A stretch of DNA of 64,000 nt from Clostridia bacterium (lineage in GTDB: Bacteria; Bacillota; Clostridia; Oscillospirales; Acutalibacteraceae): assembly GCA_017428085.1 (NCBI GenBank), contig JAFRRP010000033.1, positions 1 through 64,000 on the forward strand. Reading direction: 5' to 3'. Below, piece by piece: positions 45,526 through 54,944 of this stretch; position 1 is the stretch's first letter; each line of letters opens with the position of its first letter. A program made the translations under genes and the position numbers. The notes below the pieces were generated by a model. That model was not told the DNA's origin and did not search any database. It saw only the letters and a list, made by a program, of their open reading frames with translations.

Positions 45526-46695
45526 ATGAATATGAAAAAACTCCTGTCCTTCTTTTTTGCCCTGTCATTACCGTTGCTGTCCGGCTGTTCCTTCCGTCGC
45601 CCGCCGGAATTGAGCGAGCGACTGATCATCGAAGCCATCGGCGTCGACAAAACCGAAACCGGCTTTGCCGTCACCGTTCAGTCCCTGAACGACCTTGCCG
45701 TTGGGGCGGACGAAGGGACGCCGGAGGGCGGCGTGACAAAATGCTGTACGTTATATGGGACGACAGTTGCGGAGGCGCTTGCATCCGTCAGCGAAGAAAC
45801 GGGGCTGTCGCCGCTGTATTCCCAGGCGAGGCTGCTGGTGCTGGGGTATGAGACGGCGCGGGACGCGCTGCCGGAAGCGCTGGACTTTTTTTTGCGCGGG
45901 CAAAACACACGGGCGGATATCGCCGTGGCGGTGGCGGCCCGTTCGGCGGCGGAGATCGCGGCCGCCGATTTCGGCAAGGACCGCGTGGGGGCGGACGTTT
46001 TGACCGACATGCTGGAGGCGGGAGAGGAAAACGGCACGGCGATCGGCGTGCCACTGTACCGGTTCATGGACCTGCTGCTCAGCGAAACGGACGCCGCGTA
46101 CTGCCCCCTGCTGGCTGTGAAAGAGGAAACAGCGTCCGATGGCGAAGGGGCGGAATGCATCGGAACCGTTCTGTTTGACGGTACGATAATACGGACATCT
46201 CTCACAAAAGAAGAGACTTTTCCGCTGCGCATTTTAACGGAACAATTAAACGGAGCGACGTTCGCGGTCTTGTCCGATCATGTAGCCTGTACGCTGCGTG
46301 TCACCCGAAAAAACACAAAAATCAGGGTGCTGAAAACGCCCGAAAACGCCCGTTTTTGCCTTCAAATCGACGTAAAATGCGACATTACGGACCTGTCTTT
46401 TCGGGGAGATCCGGAGTTTTTGCCGCTGGACCCCGACCTGGTGAGGGCCGTTTCGGACGCAGCAAGCCGTCTGCTGACGGAACGGATCAGCGGGACGCTG
46501 GGGCGGTGCTTCTATGAAAACGGCTGCGACGTGTGCCGCTTCCGGCAGCGGCTGCGCCTGCGGTATCCCACCCTGTACCGGGCGCTGGCGGCGCAGGGCC
46601 GCCTTTCCCCCGCAGACCTGCCCTGCGAGATCGAATGCAGGGTAAGCATCCGGCGGACGGGGAAGGAAGTGCTGCGGGAGGGAGACAGGCAGTAG
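45526..46695 (+). CDS. Spore germinant receptor subunit C, lipoprotein (GerC family)
   Basis: 389 residues. A lipoprotein signal ends in LPLLSGC, with the lipid-carrying cysteine at about 21. Family marks follow: PPELSERLIIEAIGVDK (about 25-41) and the C-terminal Ger(x)C domain. The protein would be diacylated and then cut by LspA (26.3 kb). ATGs at 45526 and 45532 are both possible; the ribosome-binding site is weak. A terminator at 46787-46824 closes the operon. Confidence 0.9.
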   Translation: MNMKKLLSFFFALSLPLLSGCSFRRPPELSERLIIEAIGVDKTETGFAVTVQSLNDLAVGADEGTPEGGVTKCCTLYGTTVAEALASVSEETGLSPLYSQARLLVLGYETARDALPEALDFFLRGQNTRADIAVAVAARSAAEIAAADFGKDRVGADVLTDMLEAGEENGTAIGVPLYRFMDLLLSETDAAYCPLLAVKEETASDGEGAECIGTVLFDGTIIRTSLTKEETFPLRILTEQLNGATFAVLSDHVACTLRVTRKNTKIRVLKTPENARFCLQIDVKCDITDLSFRGDPEFLPLDPDLVRAVSDAASRLLTERISGTLGRCFYENGCDVCRFRQRLRLRYPTLYRALAAQGRLSPADLPCEIECRVSIRRTGKEVLREGDRQ

Positions 46696-46786
46696 GGATC
46701 AGCGGCCAACGGCTCGGCTCCCCCGCATTTTCCGGCGGCGAAGCCTTATGAAAATCAGAAATCGGCAAGTCGTTTTCTGATCATAC

Positions 46787-46824
46787 AAAAAACTGCCGAG
46801 GCGGCTGCCCCGACAGTTTTTTGT
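46787..46824 (+). terminator. Terminator of the germination operon
   Basis: AAACTGCCGAGGC pairs with GCCCCGACAGTTT (two mismatches) around GGCT, then TTTTTTG. It lies between convergent genes and may also serve tyrS. Confidence 0.75.
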
Positions 46825-46850
46825 TTTATCAATAATCAATATGATAAATC

Positions 46851-48068
46851 TTATTTTACGACGATCTTTTTGAAGCTCTTTTTGCCGCGCTTCAGCAGCA
46901 ATCCGTCGCCGATCTGTTCGGCGGTCCACGCGGCGCGGAGATCGGCGATCTTTTCGCCGTCCACGGTCACGCCGCCCTGCTCCACGGCGCGGCGGGCTTC
47001 CGAACGAGAGGGCACCAGACCGGACTTCACCAGCATGGTGAGGATATCCACCTGCCCGTCCCGGAAATCCTCCGGGGACAGGGGCGCTTCCGGCGCGTCG
47101 GAGCCGCCGGCGGAAAACAGGCTCTTCGCTTTGGCCTGCGCCGCGTTGGCCTCTTCTTCGCCGTGGACCAGCTTGGTCAACTCGTAGGCCAGGATCTCTT
47201 TGGCGGTGTTGAGCTGGCTGCCCTCCCACTTGTCCATCTTGTCGATCTCCTCCAGCGGCAGGAAGGTGAGCATCCGGATGCACTTGAGCACGTCCGCGTC
47301 CGCCACATTGCGCCAGTACTGGTAGAAGTCGTAGGGCGGGGTCTTGTTGGGGTCCAGCCACACCGCGCCGCCCACGGTCTTGCCCATCTTTTTGCCCTCG
47401 GAATTGAGCAGCAGGGTAATGGTCATGGCGTTGGCCTCTTTATCCAGCTTGCGGCGGATCAGCTCGCGGCCGCCCAGCATGTTGGACCACTGGTCGTCGC
47501 CGCCGAACTGGAAGTTGCAGCCGTAGCGCTTGTAGAGCTCCAGGAAGTCGTAGCTCTGCATGATCATGTAGTTAAACTCCAAAAAGGACAGGCCCTTTTC
47601 CATGCGCTGCTTGTAGCACTCCGCCCGCAGCATGTTGTTGACGGAAAAGCACGCGCCGACCTCGCGCAGCAGCTCCACGTAGTTGAGCTTCAGCAGCCAG
47701 TCCGCGTTGTTGACCATGATGGCCTTGCCGTCGCTGAAGTCGATAAAGCGTTCCATCTGCTTTTTGAAGCAGTCCGCGTTGTGCCGGATGGTCTCCGCCG
47801 TCATCATGGAGCGCATATCCGTGCGCCCGCTGGGGTCGCCCACGTAGGCGGTGCCGCCGCCGATCAGCGCGATGGGCTTGTTGCCCGCCATCTGCAGCCG
47901 CTTCATCAGGCACAGCGCCATAAAGTGGCCCACGTGCAGCGAATCCGCCGTGGGGTCGAAGCCGATATAAAAGATCGCCTTGCCGTTATTGACCAGTTCC
48001 CGGACGTTCTCCTCGTCCGTCACCTGCGCGATCAGCCCGCGCGCCTTTAGTTCTTCATATATCTGCAT
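46851..48068 (-). CDS. tyrS: Tyrosyl-tRNA synthetase
   Basis: 405 residues. The HIGH-type motif is HVGH (45-48), the KMSKS-type loop KKMGKT (about 226); DPTADSLH, GGDDQWSN and a C-terminal S4 domain (about 345-400) complete the picture. Only 17 bp separate it from the gene upstream, so it is co-transcribed with it and has no room for its own T-box leader, which is unusual for a synthetase in Firmicutes. An AAGGAGAA site precedes the ATG. Confidence 0.95.
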   Translation of the reverse strand: MQIYEELKARGLIAQVTDEENVRELVNNGKAIFYIGFDPTADSLHVGHFMALCLMKRLQMAGNKPIALIGGGTAYVGDPSGRTDMRSMMTAETIRHNADCFKKQMERFIDFSDGKAIMVNNADWLLKLNYVELLREVGACFSVNNMLRAECYKQRMEKGLSFLEFNYMIMQSYDFLELYKRYGCNFQFGGDDQWSNMLGGRELIRRKLDKEANAMTITLLLNSEGKKMGKTVGGAVWLDPNKTPPYDFYQYWRNVADADVLKCIRMLTFLPLEEIDKMDKWEGSQLNTAKEILAYELTKLVHGEEEANAAQAKAKSLFSAGGSDAPEAPLSPEDFRDGQVDILTMLVKSGLVPSRSEARRAVEQGGVTVDGEKIADLRAAWTAEQIGDGLLLKRGKKSFKKIVVK

Positions 48069-48085
48069 ATTTCAATTCTCCTTAT

Positions 48086-49192
48086 TCATCCGAAAATCAA
48101 TTGGGCGGCAACCGCGTCGAAGATGACGACGACGCCCGCCGTCAGATCCGCGGCAAAGGCGGCGATCAGCAGCCGCTTATCCACCGGCGCCAGGCCCTTT
48201 TTATCCGCGCCCAGCACGCCCTTCATCCACAGCAGCACCACCACGGGCATGAGATAGATCAGGATCTTCAGCACCGTGAACAGAGGCGAGGAAATGGAAA
48301 GCGAATAGTTGGCCACGCCCTGCATGGCCATTTCCGTCTGCGTGCTGGTAAACATTACGCTGCGCACGGACAGGCACACGAAATACAGCACCGTCCACCC
48401 GGCGTAAAGAGCAAGGTTGATCCACGTGGTAACGAAGGAAAACCGGCTCTGCCCGCCGGCCGTGACCTTGGGCGCCTTTTCCTTTTTCACGCGGGCGCGC
48501 TTTTTATGTCCGCGCTTTTGCACCGCGGGGTCGTCCAGATCGGGGTACAGCTCGGGGTGCGCCACGGCCGCCTGCCAGTCGTTTTTGACGTAGCCCATCT
48601 GCTCCGGTTCAAAGCGGAACGCCTCCGCCGGGACCTCGTCGAAAGCGGCCTCTTCCGGGTACAGCCCCTCAAACGCGCCGTTGAATTCGTCGCCGTCGTC
48701 GGCAGGTTCCGTATAGGCGTCGTAGGCGGGTCCCGCGTAGGCGTCGTCGGCAGGCTCCGTATAGGCGTCATAGGCAGGTCCCGCGTAGGCGTCGTCCACA
48801 GGTTGACGCGCATCGTCGGCAGGCTCCGCATAGCCGTCGTAAACCGGCTGCCGCGCGGCGCCGGGCGGCGCGTAAACGGGTTCCGCGTAGGCGTCGTAGG
48901 CGGGACGGCGCTCTCTGGGCGCGGCAAAGAAAAAGCCGTCCGGCGCTTCCGTCTCCGGCAGAGCGGCGTCCTCCGGCTGCGCCGGGGCAGGCTCCTCCGG
49001 CGGCTGCACGCCCAACCGGCTGTTCAGGTCGGTGAGATACGAATTGATATTGCGCAGATACTCGTCCAGCGGCTCCCCGCCCGCGCGGCGGAACACGCGC
49101 TCCGTCTCCCGCGCCATCTCCTCCCCGAAGGGGCGGTTCTGCACGGGAGCGCCGTTTCCGTTATTGCTGCCGGAAATACCGTCGTTGTTCAT
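48086..49192 (-). CDS. Membrane protein with Tyr/Asp/Ala/Pro tandem repeats, unknown
   Basis: 368 residues. The N-terminal 230 are disordered and acidic and include two perfect 16-residue tandem repeats DDAYAGPAYDAYTEPA (about 139-170) plus degenerate copies (AYDAYAEPVY, VYDGYAEPAD). A basic stretch (KRGHKKRARVKKEKAPK, about 232) comes before three or four membrane segments (about 258-365). It is upstream of tyrS. Repeat regions of this sort tend to vary in length between strains. No function is proposed. Confidence 0.7.
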   Translation of the reverse strand: MNNDGISGSNNGNGAPVQNRPFGEEMARETERVFRRAGGEPLDEYLRNINSYLTDLNSRLGVQPPEEPAPAQPEDAALPETEAPDGFFFAAPRERRPAYDAYAEPVYAPPGAARQPVYDGYAEPADDARQPVDDAYAGPAYDAYTEPADDAYAGPAYDAYTEPADDGDEFNGAFEGLYPEEAAFDEVPAEAFRFEPEQMGYVKNDWQAAVAHPELYPDLDDPAVQKRGHKKRARVKKEKAPKVTAGGQSRFSFVTTWINLALYAGWTVLYFVCLSVRSVMFTSTQTEMAMQGVANYSLSISSPLFTVLKILIYLMPVVVLLWMKGVLGADKKGLAPVDKRLLIAAFAADLTAGVVVIFDAVAAQLIFG

Positions 49193-49249
49193 CGATGCGC
49201 AACTCCTTCGCCGTGAAAGCCTTCCGCGGCGGCACGTGAATTCAGGGGA

Positions 49250-49825
49250 TCAGCAGGGAACGCGGGCGATCATGCCCACCAGTGCCGTGACCGCGTCGGT
49301 AGCGGTGGCGGCGTCCTTGGTGAACAGGTCGATCACCGCGCCGGTGCCGTAGGTGAGCACGGACATGATCACGTCCGCGATAAAGACGCCGATGGCCACG
49401 ATGGGCAGCGCCTTTTTAAAATCGATATTCAGCAGCGCCGCGAACAGGCTGCCGGTCCAGCCGCCCGTGCCGGGCAGCGGGATGGCGATGAACGCCAGCA
49501 GGCCCCACTCCTTATAGCGCAGCACCTTTTCCTGATTTTTCGCGGTCTTGCCCTCCAGCTTTTCGATAAAGCCGGTGAGGATGTTGTGCTTTTTCATGAA
49601 CTCGAATATCTTTTTGATAAACAAAAGGATAAACGGGATGGGGATCATGTTGCCGATATAGCAGATGAAGAACGCCTTGAAAAAGTTGATCTGGAAGATC
49701 TTGGCGATGATCATGCCGCCGCGGCACTCGATGATGGGCAGCAGCGACGCGAGGAACGCGATGATCTCGCCGCCCACGTCCTTGGAAAACAACCCCATAA
49801 ACCATGTTGCCAGATGTTCAGTCAT
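49250..49825 (-). CDS. Small multidrug-export-like membrane protein (COG2426)
   Basis: 191 residues, four to five membrane segments. LASLLPIIECRGGMIIAK (about 26-43), GNMIPIPFILLFIKKI (about 58-73) and LPGTGGWTGSLFAALL (about 118-133) are marks of the 'putative small multi-drug export protein' family. Export of drugs has not been shown for most members. It overlaps the pyrophosphatase-like/Nudix gene by eight bases. Confidence 0.85.
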   Translation of the reverse strand: MTEHLATWFMGLFSKDVGGEIIAFLASLLPIIECRGGMIIAKIFQINFFKAFFICYIGNMIPIPFILLFIKKIFEFMKKHNILTGFIEKLEGKTAKNQEKVLRYKEWGLLAFIAIPLPGTGGWTGSLFAALLNIDFKKALPIVAIGVFIADVIMSVLTYGTGAVIDLFTKDAATATDAVTALVGMIARVPC

Positions 49826-50651
49826 TTCGTTCTCCTTCCGCCTGCGCGGCGTTCTGTTCTTCCGCCTGCGCGGGCTGTTCTTCTGCCGCCTGCGCGGGCC
49901 GCGGCTCGGGCGCCACCGGGCCGATGCCGTGCTCTTCCATGTATTCTTTTACGGACGACAGTATCTCTTTGTCGTTGTCGAACTTCAGCATCTCGTAGGC
50001 CTCGGGATAGCGCAGCCAGATGTAATCCTCGATCTCTTCCTTCTGGATCACGGTCTGCGTATCCTCCGTGGAGGCAAGGAACACCTCCACGCGCTTTTCG
50101 ATCTTCGCGCCGATGCGGTACTCCGATTCGGAGCAGAAGCCCTCGTAAATATGGATATGTACGCCGGTCTCCTCCAATACCTCGCGGATGGCGGTCTCCT
50201 CGCGGGTCTCGCCCTTTTCCATGTGGCCCTTGGGGAAGCCCCAGTGGGTGCTGCGGCGGTTCTTGATCAGCAGGAAGCGGTATTCCCCCTTGATCTGCCG
50301 GAACACCACCGCCCCGCAGGAATGCTCGTACAGGCATTCCAGATTGTAGGACTCCGGCGGCTCGTTGAACGCGAGCACGTCCCGGATCTCGTAGTCGATC
50401 CGGTGCATGTTTTTCGGCGCGACGACCAGCGCCGACTTTTTGACGTTTTTATAGTGAATGACCGCGATGATCTTTCCCTCGAACACGCGTACGGGATGGT
50501 TGACGCCGAGGATATACGCCCCTAATACGAAGCTCCTTTTGTCGTTCTGTACTTCCGCGATCCCGTAGTTGACGATGTATCTCGTATTTGTGCGCGTGTC
50601 GAGATAGTTGCACGGTCGGGTCACCTTCACCCTGACCATTTTCCCTAACAT
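49818..50651 (-). CDS. Fusion of a pyrophosphatase-like domain and a Nudix hydrolase
   Basis: 277 residues from ATG 50651 (GGAGAGAG upstream); a longer frame to 50744 has no good site. Residues 1-100 resemble the short inorganic-pyrophosphatase-like domain of Firmicutes (YIVNYGIAEV, GAYILGVNHPVRVFEGKIIA). Residues 105-240 hold a Nudix domain with an intact box (GX5EX7REVLEETGV from about 146). The tail is Ala/Glu/Gln-rich with AEEQPAQ repeats. Probably hydrolyses a dinucleoside polyphosphate or similar; whether the first domain is active is unclear. Confidence 0.82.
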   Translation of the reverse strand: MLGKMVRVKVTRPCNYLDTRTNTRYIVNYGIAEVQNDKRSFVLGAYILGVNHPVRVFEGKIIAVIHYKNVKKSALVVAPKNMHRIDYEIRDVLAFNEPPESYNLECLYEHSCGAVVFRQIKGEYRFLLIKNRRSTHWGFPKGHMEKGETREETAIREVLEETGVHIHIYEGFCSESEYRIGAKIEKRVEVFLASTEDTQTVIQKEEIEDYIWLRYPEAYEMLKFDNDKEILSSVKEYMEEHGIGPVAPEPRPAQAAEEQPAQAEEQNAAQAEGERND

Positions 50652-50855
50652 TTCTCTCTCCGACTTCCAAAAGGGCCGAACGCCCCTGCTGCGGCCGGCG
50701 CATCTTTCCCCGCAACGAAGGGCGATCCGCCGCCTTTTCCTCACAAATTTATTTAATTATATAGAAACCCGGCTTTTTTTTCAAGGGTTTTTTGAAGAAT
50801 TGTAAATTTTTCATGTCAGGAAAGCCATTTTTTCAGTTTTTTTGCAAATAACATG

Positions 50856-50884
50856 TTGTAATATAGAACATAATGAATTAAAAT
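50856..50884 (+). promoter_or_regulatory. Promoter of the LCP-family gene
   Basis: TTGTAA (50856-50861), 17 bp, TAAAAT (50879-50884), 48 bp before the ATG. The gap 50652-50931 is otherwise AT-rich and empty. Confidence 0.65.
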
Positions 50885-50931
50885 ACCATCAGAAAACCGA
50901 AAACCCGCAGAAAAAGGGATGAGGAACCGAT

Positions 50932-52350
50932 ATGGCAAACGACATCTATTTCGGCAGCGGACGCCGAAAGAACGCCGCCGGACCCGAAAACGACGCACGC
51001 CCCGAAAACGGCGCGCGTCCCGAAAACGGCGCGCGTCCCGCCGCAAGACAGCCCGTCACGCGGGACCCCGCCGCGGCAGGCGCTTCGTTTTCCCGGAAAG
51101 ACCCGGCGCAGCAGATGCGCGAGATGGGCGCCGCCGGAAGGCAGGGCGGACAAGCCGCCGGAAGGCCGCGCGTTTCCCGCGATGCCGCGCCGCCCCGCAG
51201 CGTCGCGCAGCCGGTCCGCAGCGCCCCCGCAAGAAGCGCCGCGGAAGAGCATATGATCACCGAGCAGATCGACAGCGAGCTGCTGCACCGCAAACCCACG
51301 CAAATGCCGTTCAATTACATCAACACCGACGATGATTTCGACGATTTCGGCAACAAAAAACCGCTGACCGAACGACAGCAGGAAAAGCGCCGGAACAAGA
51401 CGCTGAAGGAAGCGCAAAAGAACGCCAAAAAAGCCGGAAAGAAAAGATCCGGGGCCCGCCGGTTCGCCAAGGCGGCGCTGTGCGTCCTGCTGGCGCTTGC
51501 GCTGCTGGTGGGCGGCGCCTGCGCCTTCGTGGTGACCGGATACAAGCCGGAAAAGCTGGCCGGGAACGTCTACGTTTCCGACGGGGAGCTGCTGTCCCAC
51601 CCGGCGGTGTACAACCTGCTGCTGATGGGCATCGACATGAACGACACGTCGGCCACCTCCCGTTCCGACTCCATGATCCTGCTGTCCGTCGACAACGTCC
51701 ATATGAAGCTGAAGATGACCTCCTTTATGCGGGACAGCTACGTCACCATCCCCGGCCACGGCGAGGCCAAGCTGAACGCCGCCTGCACCTACGGCGGCCC
51801 GCAGCTGGTGTGCGACACCATCGAGTACAACTTCGGCGTCCGCATCGACGACTACGTGAAGATCGGATACGAGATCCTGACGGAGCTGGTGGACGGCATC
51901 GGCGGCGTCACCATCCCGGAGGTGGACGCCGTGGAGGCGGCAGCCCTGGCGGCGGAGGGCTACGACGCGCCCATCGGCGCCGACATCAAAATGAACGGCC
52001 TGCAGACGCTGCTGTACTGCCGCATCCGCAAAGGGCAGGACGACTTTTACCGCACGGAACGGCAGCGCGAGGTGCTGGATCTCATCATCAAAAAGGCGCT
52101 GCTGACCAACCCGGTGAAGCTGGCGCTCCTGGGGCGGAAGCTGATTTCAAAAACGGAATGCAGCATCTCCCACGCGGCGCTGTTCGCGCTGGCGTTCCGG
52201 GTGCTGCCCTGCCTGATCGGCGGGAACGCCTCCGCACGGATCCCGCAGGACGGCACGTGGTTCGACGACACCCGCGGCGGACAGGCCGTGCTGGTGGTGA
52301 ACTTTGAGGAAAACACACAGTTTTTGAAGGACTTTATTTACGGAAAGTGA
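50932..52350 (+). CDS. LytR-CpsA-Psr family wall-polymer ligase
   Basis: 472 residues. A disordered, Arg/Ala/Pro-rich cytoplasmic N-terminus of about 175 residues with ARPENG repeats precedes one membrane segment (about 178-207) and the LCP domain: NLLLMGIDMND (about 226), RSDSMILLSVD (about 243), SFMRDSYVTIPG (about 264) and a later RTERQREVLD (about 372). LCP proteins attach teichoic-acid-like or capsular polymers to peptidoglycan outside the cell. The long N-terminal tail is unusual. A GAGGAACC site precedes the ATG. Confidence 0.88.
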   Translation: MANDIYFGSGRRKNAAGPENDARPENGARPENGARPAARQPVTRDPAAAGASFSRKDPAQQMREMGAAGRQGGQAAGRPRVSRDAAPPRSVAQPVRSAPARSAAEEHMITEQIDSELLHRKPTQMPFNYINTDDDFDDFGNKKPLTERQQEKRRNKTLKEAQKNAKKAGKKRSGARRFAKAALCVLLALALLVGGACAFVVTGYKPEKLAGNVYVSDGELLSHPAVYNLLLMGIDMNDTSATSRSDSMILLSVDNVHMKLKMTSFMRDSYVTIPGHGEAKLNAACTYGGPQLVCDTIEYNFGVRIDDYVKIGYEILTELVDGIGGVTIPEVDAVEAAALAAEGYDAPIGADIKMNGLQTLLYCRIRKGQDDFYRTERQREVLDLIIKKALLTNPVKLALLGRKLISKTECSISHAALFALAFRVLPCLIGGNASARIPQDGTWFDDTRGGQAVLVVNFEENTQFLKDFIYGK

Positions 52351-52356
52351 ATATTT

Positions 52357-52522
52357 AGAGCGGAGTTCGGAGAGCGGAGAGCGGAGATTCGGAAAACGCT
52401 TACGCGTTTTGAATTCTGAACAGAATCTTGGAAATGGCACATCAACGGACCTGAATCGGTGGCCCTTAAAAATCAGGTAAGGGCGTAGCCCTTCCGCATC
52501 TCCGCTCTCCGTTCTCCGCTCT
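52357..52522. repeat. 7-bp-arm element, GGAGAGC type
   Basis: Left arm 52357-52390, right arm 52499-52522 inverse; interior hairpins AAAACGC-TTAC-GCGTTTT and AAGGGC-GTA-GCCCTT. It begins seven bases after the LCP stop codon. Confidence 0.85.
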
Positions 52523-52591
52523 TTTCAAAACTCAACTCTTTTCTTTACTTACTTAGCATTGTGAAAACCCCTAAGACAAAGGAGAATACTT

Positions 52592-54094
52592 ATGAAAAAG
52601 CACGCATCCCTGACCATCGCTTCGGAATACCGCGTAGGAAAAACCGACAATCGCATTTACGGCTCGTTTATCGAGCATCTGGGCCGCGCCGTCTACGGCG
52701 GCATCTACGAGCCCGGCCACCCGACCGCCGACGAAAACGGCTTTCGCAAGGACGTGATCGGGCTCATCAAGGAGCTCAACGTGCCCATTGTGCGCTATCC
52801 CGGCGGCAACTTCGTTTCCGGCTACAACTGGGAAGACGGCGTAGGCCCCAAAGAGAAGCGCCCTGTCCGCATGGAGCTGGCGTGGAGCACCACGGAGACC
52901 AACGAGTTCGGCACGGACGAGTTCATGCGCTGGTGCAAAGCGGCAAACACCGCCCCCATGATGGCGGTCAATCTCGGCACCCGCGGCGCGGACGCCGCCC
53001 GGGAGCTGGTGGAATACTGCAACCATCCCGGCGGAACGTACCTGAGCGACCTGCGGCGCAAAAACGGCGCGGCCGATCCCTACGGGGTGAAGCTGTGGTG
53101 CTTGGGCAACGAGATGGACGGCCCCTGGCAGATGGGCCACAAGGACGCGACGGAATACGGCAAGCTGGCCAACGAAGCCGCCAAGCTGATGAAGTGGACC
53201 GACCCCTCCATCGAGCTGGTTTTCTGCGGCTCCTCCGGCTGGGGCATGTCCACCTTCGGCGACTGGGAGCGCACCGTGCTGGATATCGCGTGGGACAACG
53301 TGGACTACATCTCCATGCACCAGTACCACGGCAACAGCGATCAATACCTGGAAAACTTCCTTGCCAAGGGCACGGAGACCGAGGGCTTTATCAAAAGCGT
53401 CATCGCCGCCTGCGACTACGTGCAGGGCAAAAAACGCAGCAAAAAGCAGGTGAACATCTCCTTTGACGAATGGAACGTGTGGTACCACTCCCACGGGGCG
53501 GAGTTTGAGAAATGGTCGAAAGCGCCGCACATTCTGGAGGACGTATACGACTTTGCCGACGCGCTGGTGGTGGGCACCATGATGAACGCCATCCTGCGCC
53601 ACTGCGACCGCGTGAAGATCGCGTGTCTGGCGCAGTTGATCAACGTGATCGCACCCATCATGACCGAGGACGGCGGCAGAGCGTGGCGGCAGACCATCTT
53701 CTGGCCCTTCTATTATGCCAGCAACTACGGCAGGGGCTACGCGCTGGAGGGCGTTTACGACGCCAGCACCTACGACACCAAGTGGTACAAGGAAGTGCCT
53801 GACGTGGACAGCGCGGCGGTGCTTTCCGAGGACGGCAAGCGGCTGACGGTGTTCGCCGTGAACCGCGACCTGAAGGACGCTGTCCCCTTTACGCTGAAGC
53901 TGTTGGATTTCGAGGGCTTTGCCCCTGTCATGCACAAGGCCATGGAGGGCTTTGCGCCGGAGCAGACCAACACCGCCGACGAGGAAAAGGTGTGTCCCAA
54001 GGATAAGACTCTGCCTGTGGTGGAGGACAAAAAGCTGGCGGTCGATCTGGCGCCGATGTCGTGGAATATGATCGTCCTTGAAAAACAGGGATAA
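52592..54094 (+). CDS. Alpha-L-arabinofuranosidase, glycoside hydrolase family 51
   Basis: 500 residues. The acid/base glutamate lies in CLGNEMDGPWQ (about 173), the nucleophile in SFDEWNVWY (about 292); YGSFIEHLGRAVYGGIYEP near the start and RYPGGNFVSGYNWEDGVGP (about 69) are GH51 hallmarks. No signal peptide, so it works inside the cell on imported arabino-oligosaccharides. AAAGGAG before the ATG. Transcribed alone: repeat element upstream, terminator downstream. Confidence 0.95.
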   Translation: MKKHASLTIASEYRVGKTDNRIYGSFIEHLGRAVYGGIYEPGHPTADENGFRKDVIGLIKELNVPIVRYPGGNFVSGYNWEDGVGPKEKRPVRMELAWSTTETNEFGTDEFMRWCKAANTAPMMAVNLGTRGADAARELVEYCNHPGGTYLSDLRRKNGAADPYGVKLWCLGNEMDGPWQMGHKDATEYGKLANEAAKLMKWTDPSIELVFCGSSGWGMSTFGDWERTVLDIAWDNVDYISMHQYHGNSDQYLENFLAKGTETEGFIKSVIAACDYVQGKKRSKKQVNISFDEWNVWYHSHGAEFEKWSKAPHILEDVYDFADALVVGTMMNAILRHCDRVKIACLAQLINVIAPIMTEDGGRAWRQTIFWPFYYASNYGRGYALEGVYDASTYDTKWYKEVPDVDSAAVLSEDGKRLTVFAVNRDLKDAVPFTLKLLDFEGFAPVMHKAMEGFAPEQTNTADEEKVCPKDKTLPVVEDKKLAVDLAPMSWNMIVLEKQG

Positions 54095-54097
54095 AAG

Positions 54098-54127
54098 CTG
54101 CGCCGGGCGGACGTCCGGCGTAGTTTT
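54098..54127 (+). terminator. Terminator after the arabinofuranosidase gene
   Basis: CTGCGCCGG with CCGGCGTAG (one G-T pair) around GCGGACGT, then TTTTG. Confidence 0.75.
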
Positions 54128-54176
54128 GCGTTTTGAGAACATTTTTTTTGACTTATCAAATGAGGGGAATGATATT

Positions 54177-54914
54177 ATGAAAAAAGCGATATCCGTGCTG
54201 ATGGTACTCTGTCTGTGCGGGCTGGCAATGGCGCCCTGCGCCGCGGCGCAGGAGCTTGAACCGCTTACGCTGTCCGGCGTGCCGGACGTCGGCCGGTTCA
54301 TTCTGGAGCCCGACCCCGCGGGGGAGCTGCACATCGCCCCCGCCACGCTGGAAACGGCGGAAGGCGCGCAGGAGGTCTGGTTTGTTTCCCTGCAGGGGAT
54401 CGACTGGCTGATGCGGGGCGCCAACAATTTTTTTTCGTACCTGATGGTCTCGTTCAACATCAGCAGCAGCTATTTCAACTTCGCCAAAAACGGCATCCTG
54501 CAGACCGTGCCGGAGGGATCGAAGCTGGTGCTGGCGGGCCACAGCCTCGGGGGGATGATCGTGCAGCAGCTGATCTGCGCGGACGAGATCACGTCGCGGT
54601 ATGAGGTGATCAACGCCCTGACGCTGGGCTCCCCCTACGTGATGGTGGACGCCGGGAAACGGGAGGGCCGGCTGGTTCGACTGGAGGACCGCTACGATAC
54701 GATACCGCGGTTCAGCATCGCCTTTCTGCTGGCCCCCTCCGAATACAACGGCGCGGTCAAGCGGGGCAGCCCATACTTCGGCAACGCCAACGGAGCGCAT
54801 AATCACTCCTACCGGAACGGGGACGTCTGGGGCGCGTTTGACGCGCTGGGCGCCGAAAACGGCAGCGCGAAGCTGCTGCTGGACCGGGACGCCATGACAT
54901 CTCTGCGGGCATAA
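54177..54914 (+). CDS. Secreted lipase-like alpha/beta hydrolase, copy 1
   Basis: 245 residues. A Sec signal peptide (MKKAISVLMVLCLC, cleavage after about AAA-QE at 25) is followed by a lipase-like core with the nucleophile elbow AGHSLGG (about 122-128), a candidate acid in YDTIPRFS (about 181) and a histidine in GAHNHSYRN (about 208). The next gene is a paralogue of the same length. Substrate unknown; lipid ester or peptide-like ester is open. GAGGGG precedes the ATG. Confidence 0.75.
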   Translation: MKKAISVLMVLCLCGLAMAPCAAAQELEPLTLSGVPDVGRFILEPDPAGELHIAPATLETAEGAQEVWFVSLQGIDWLMRGANNFFSYLMVSFNISSSYFNFAKNGILQTVPEGSKLVLAGHSLGGMIVQQLICADEITSRYEVINALTLGSPYVMVDAGKREGRLVRLEDRYDTIPRFSIAFLLAPSEYNGAVKRGSPYFGNANGAHNHSYRNGDVWGAFDALGAENGSAKLLLDRDAMTSLRA

Positions 54915-54944
54915 TGAACAGGGATCAATAAAAGGGGAGATTTT

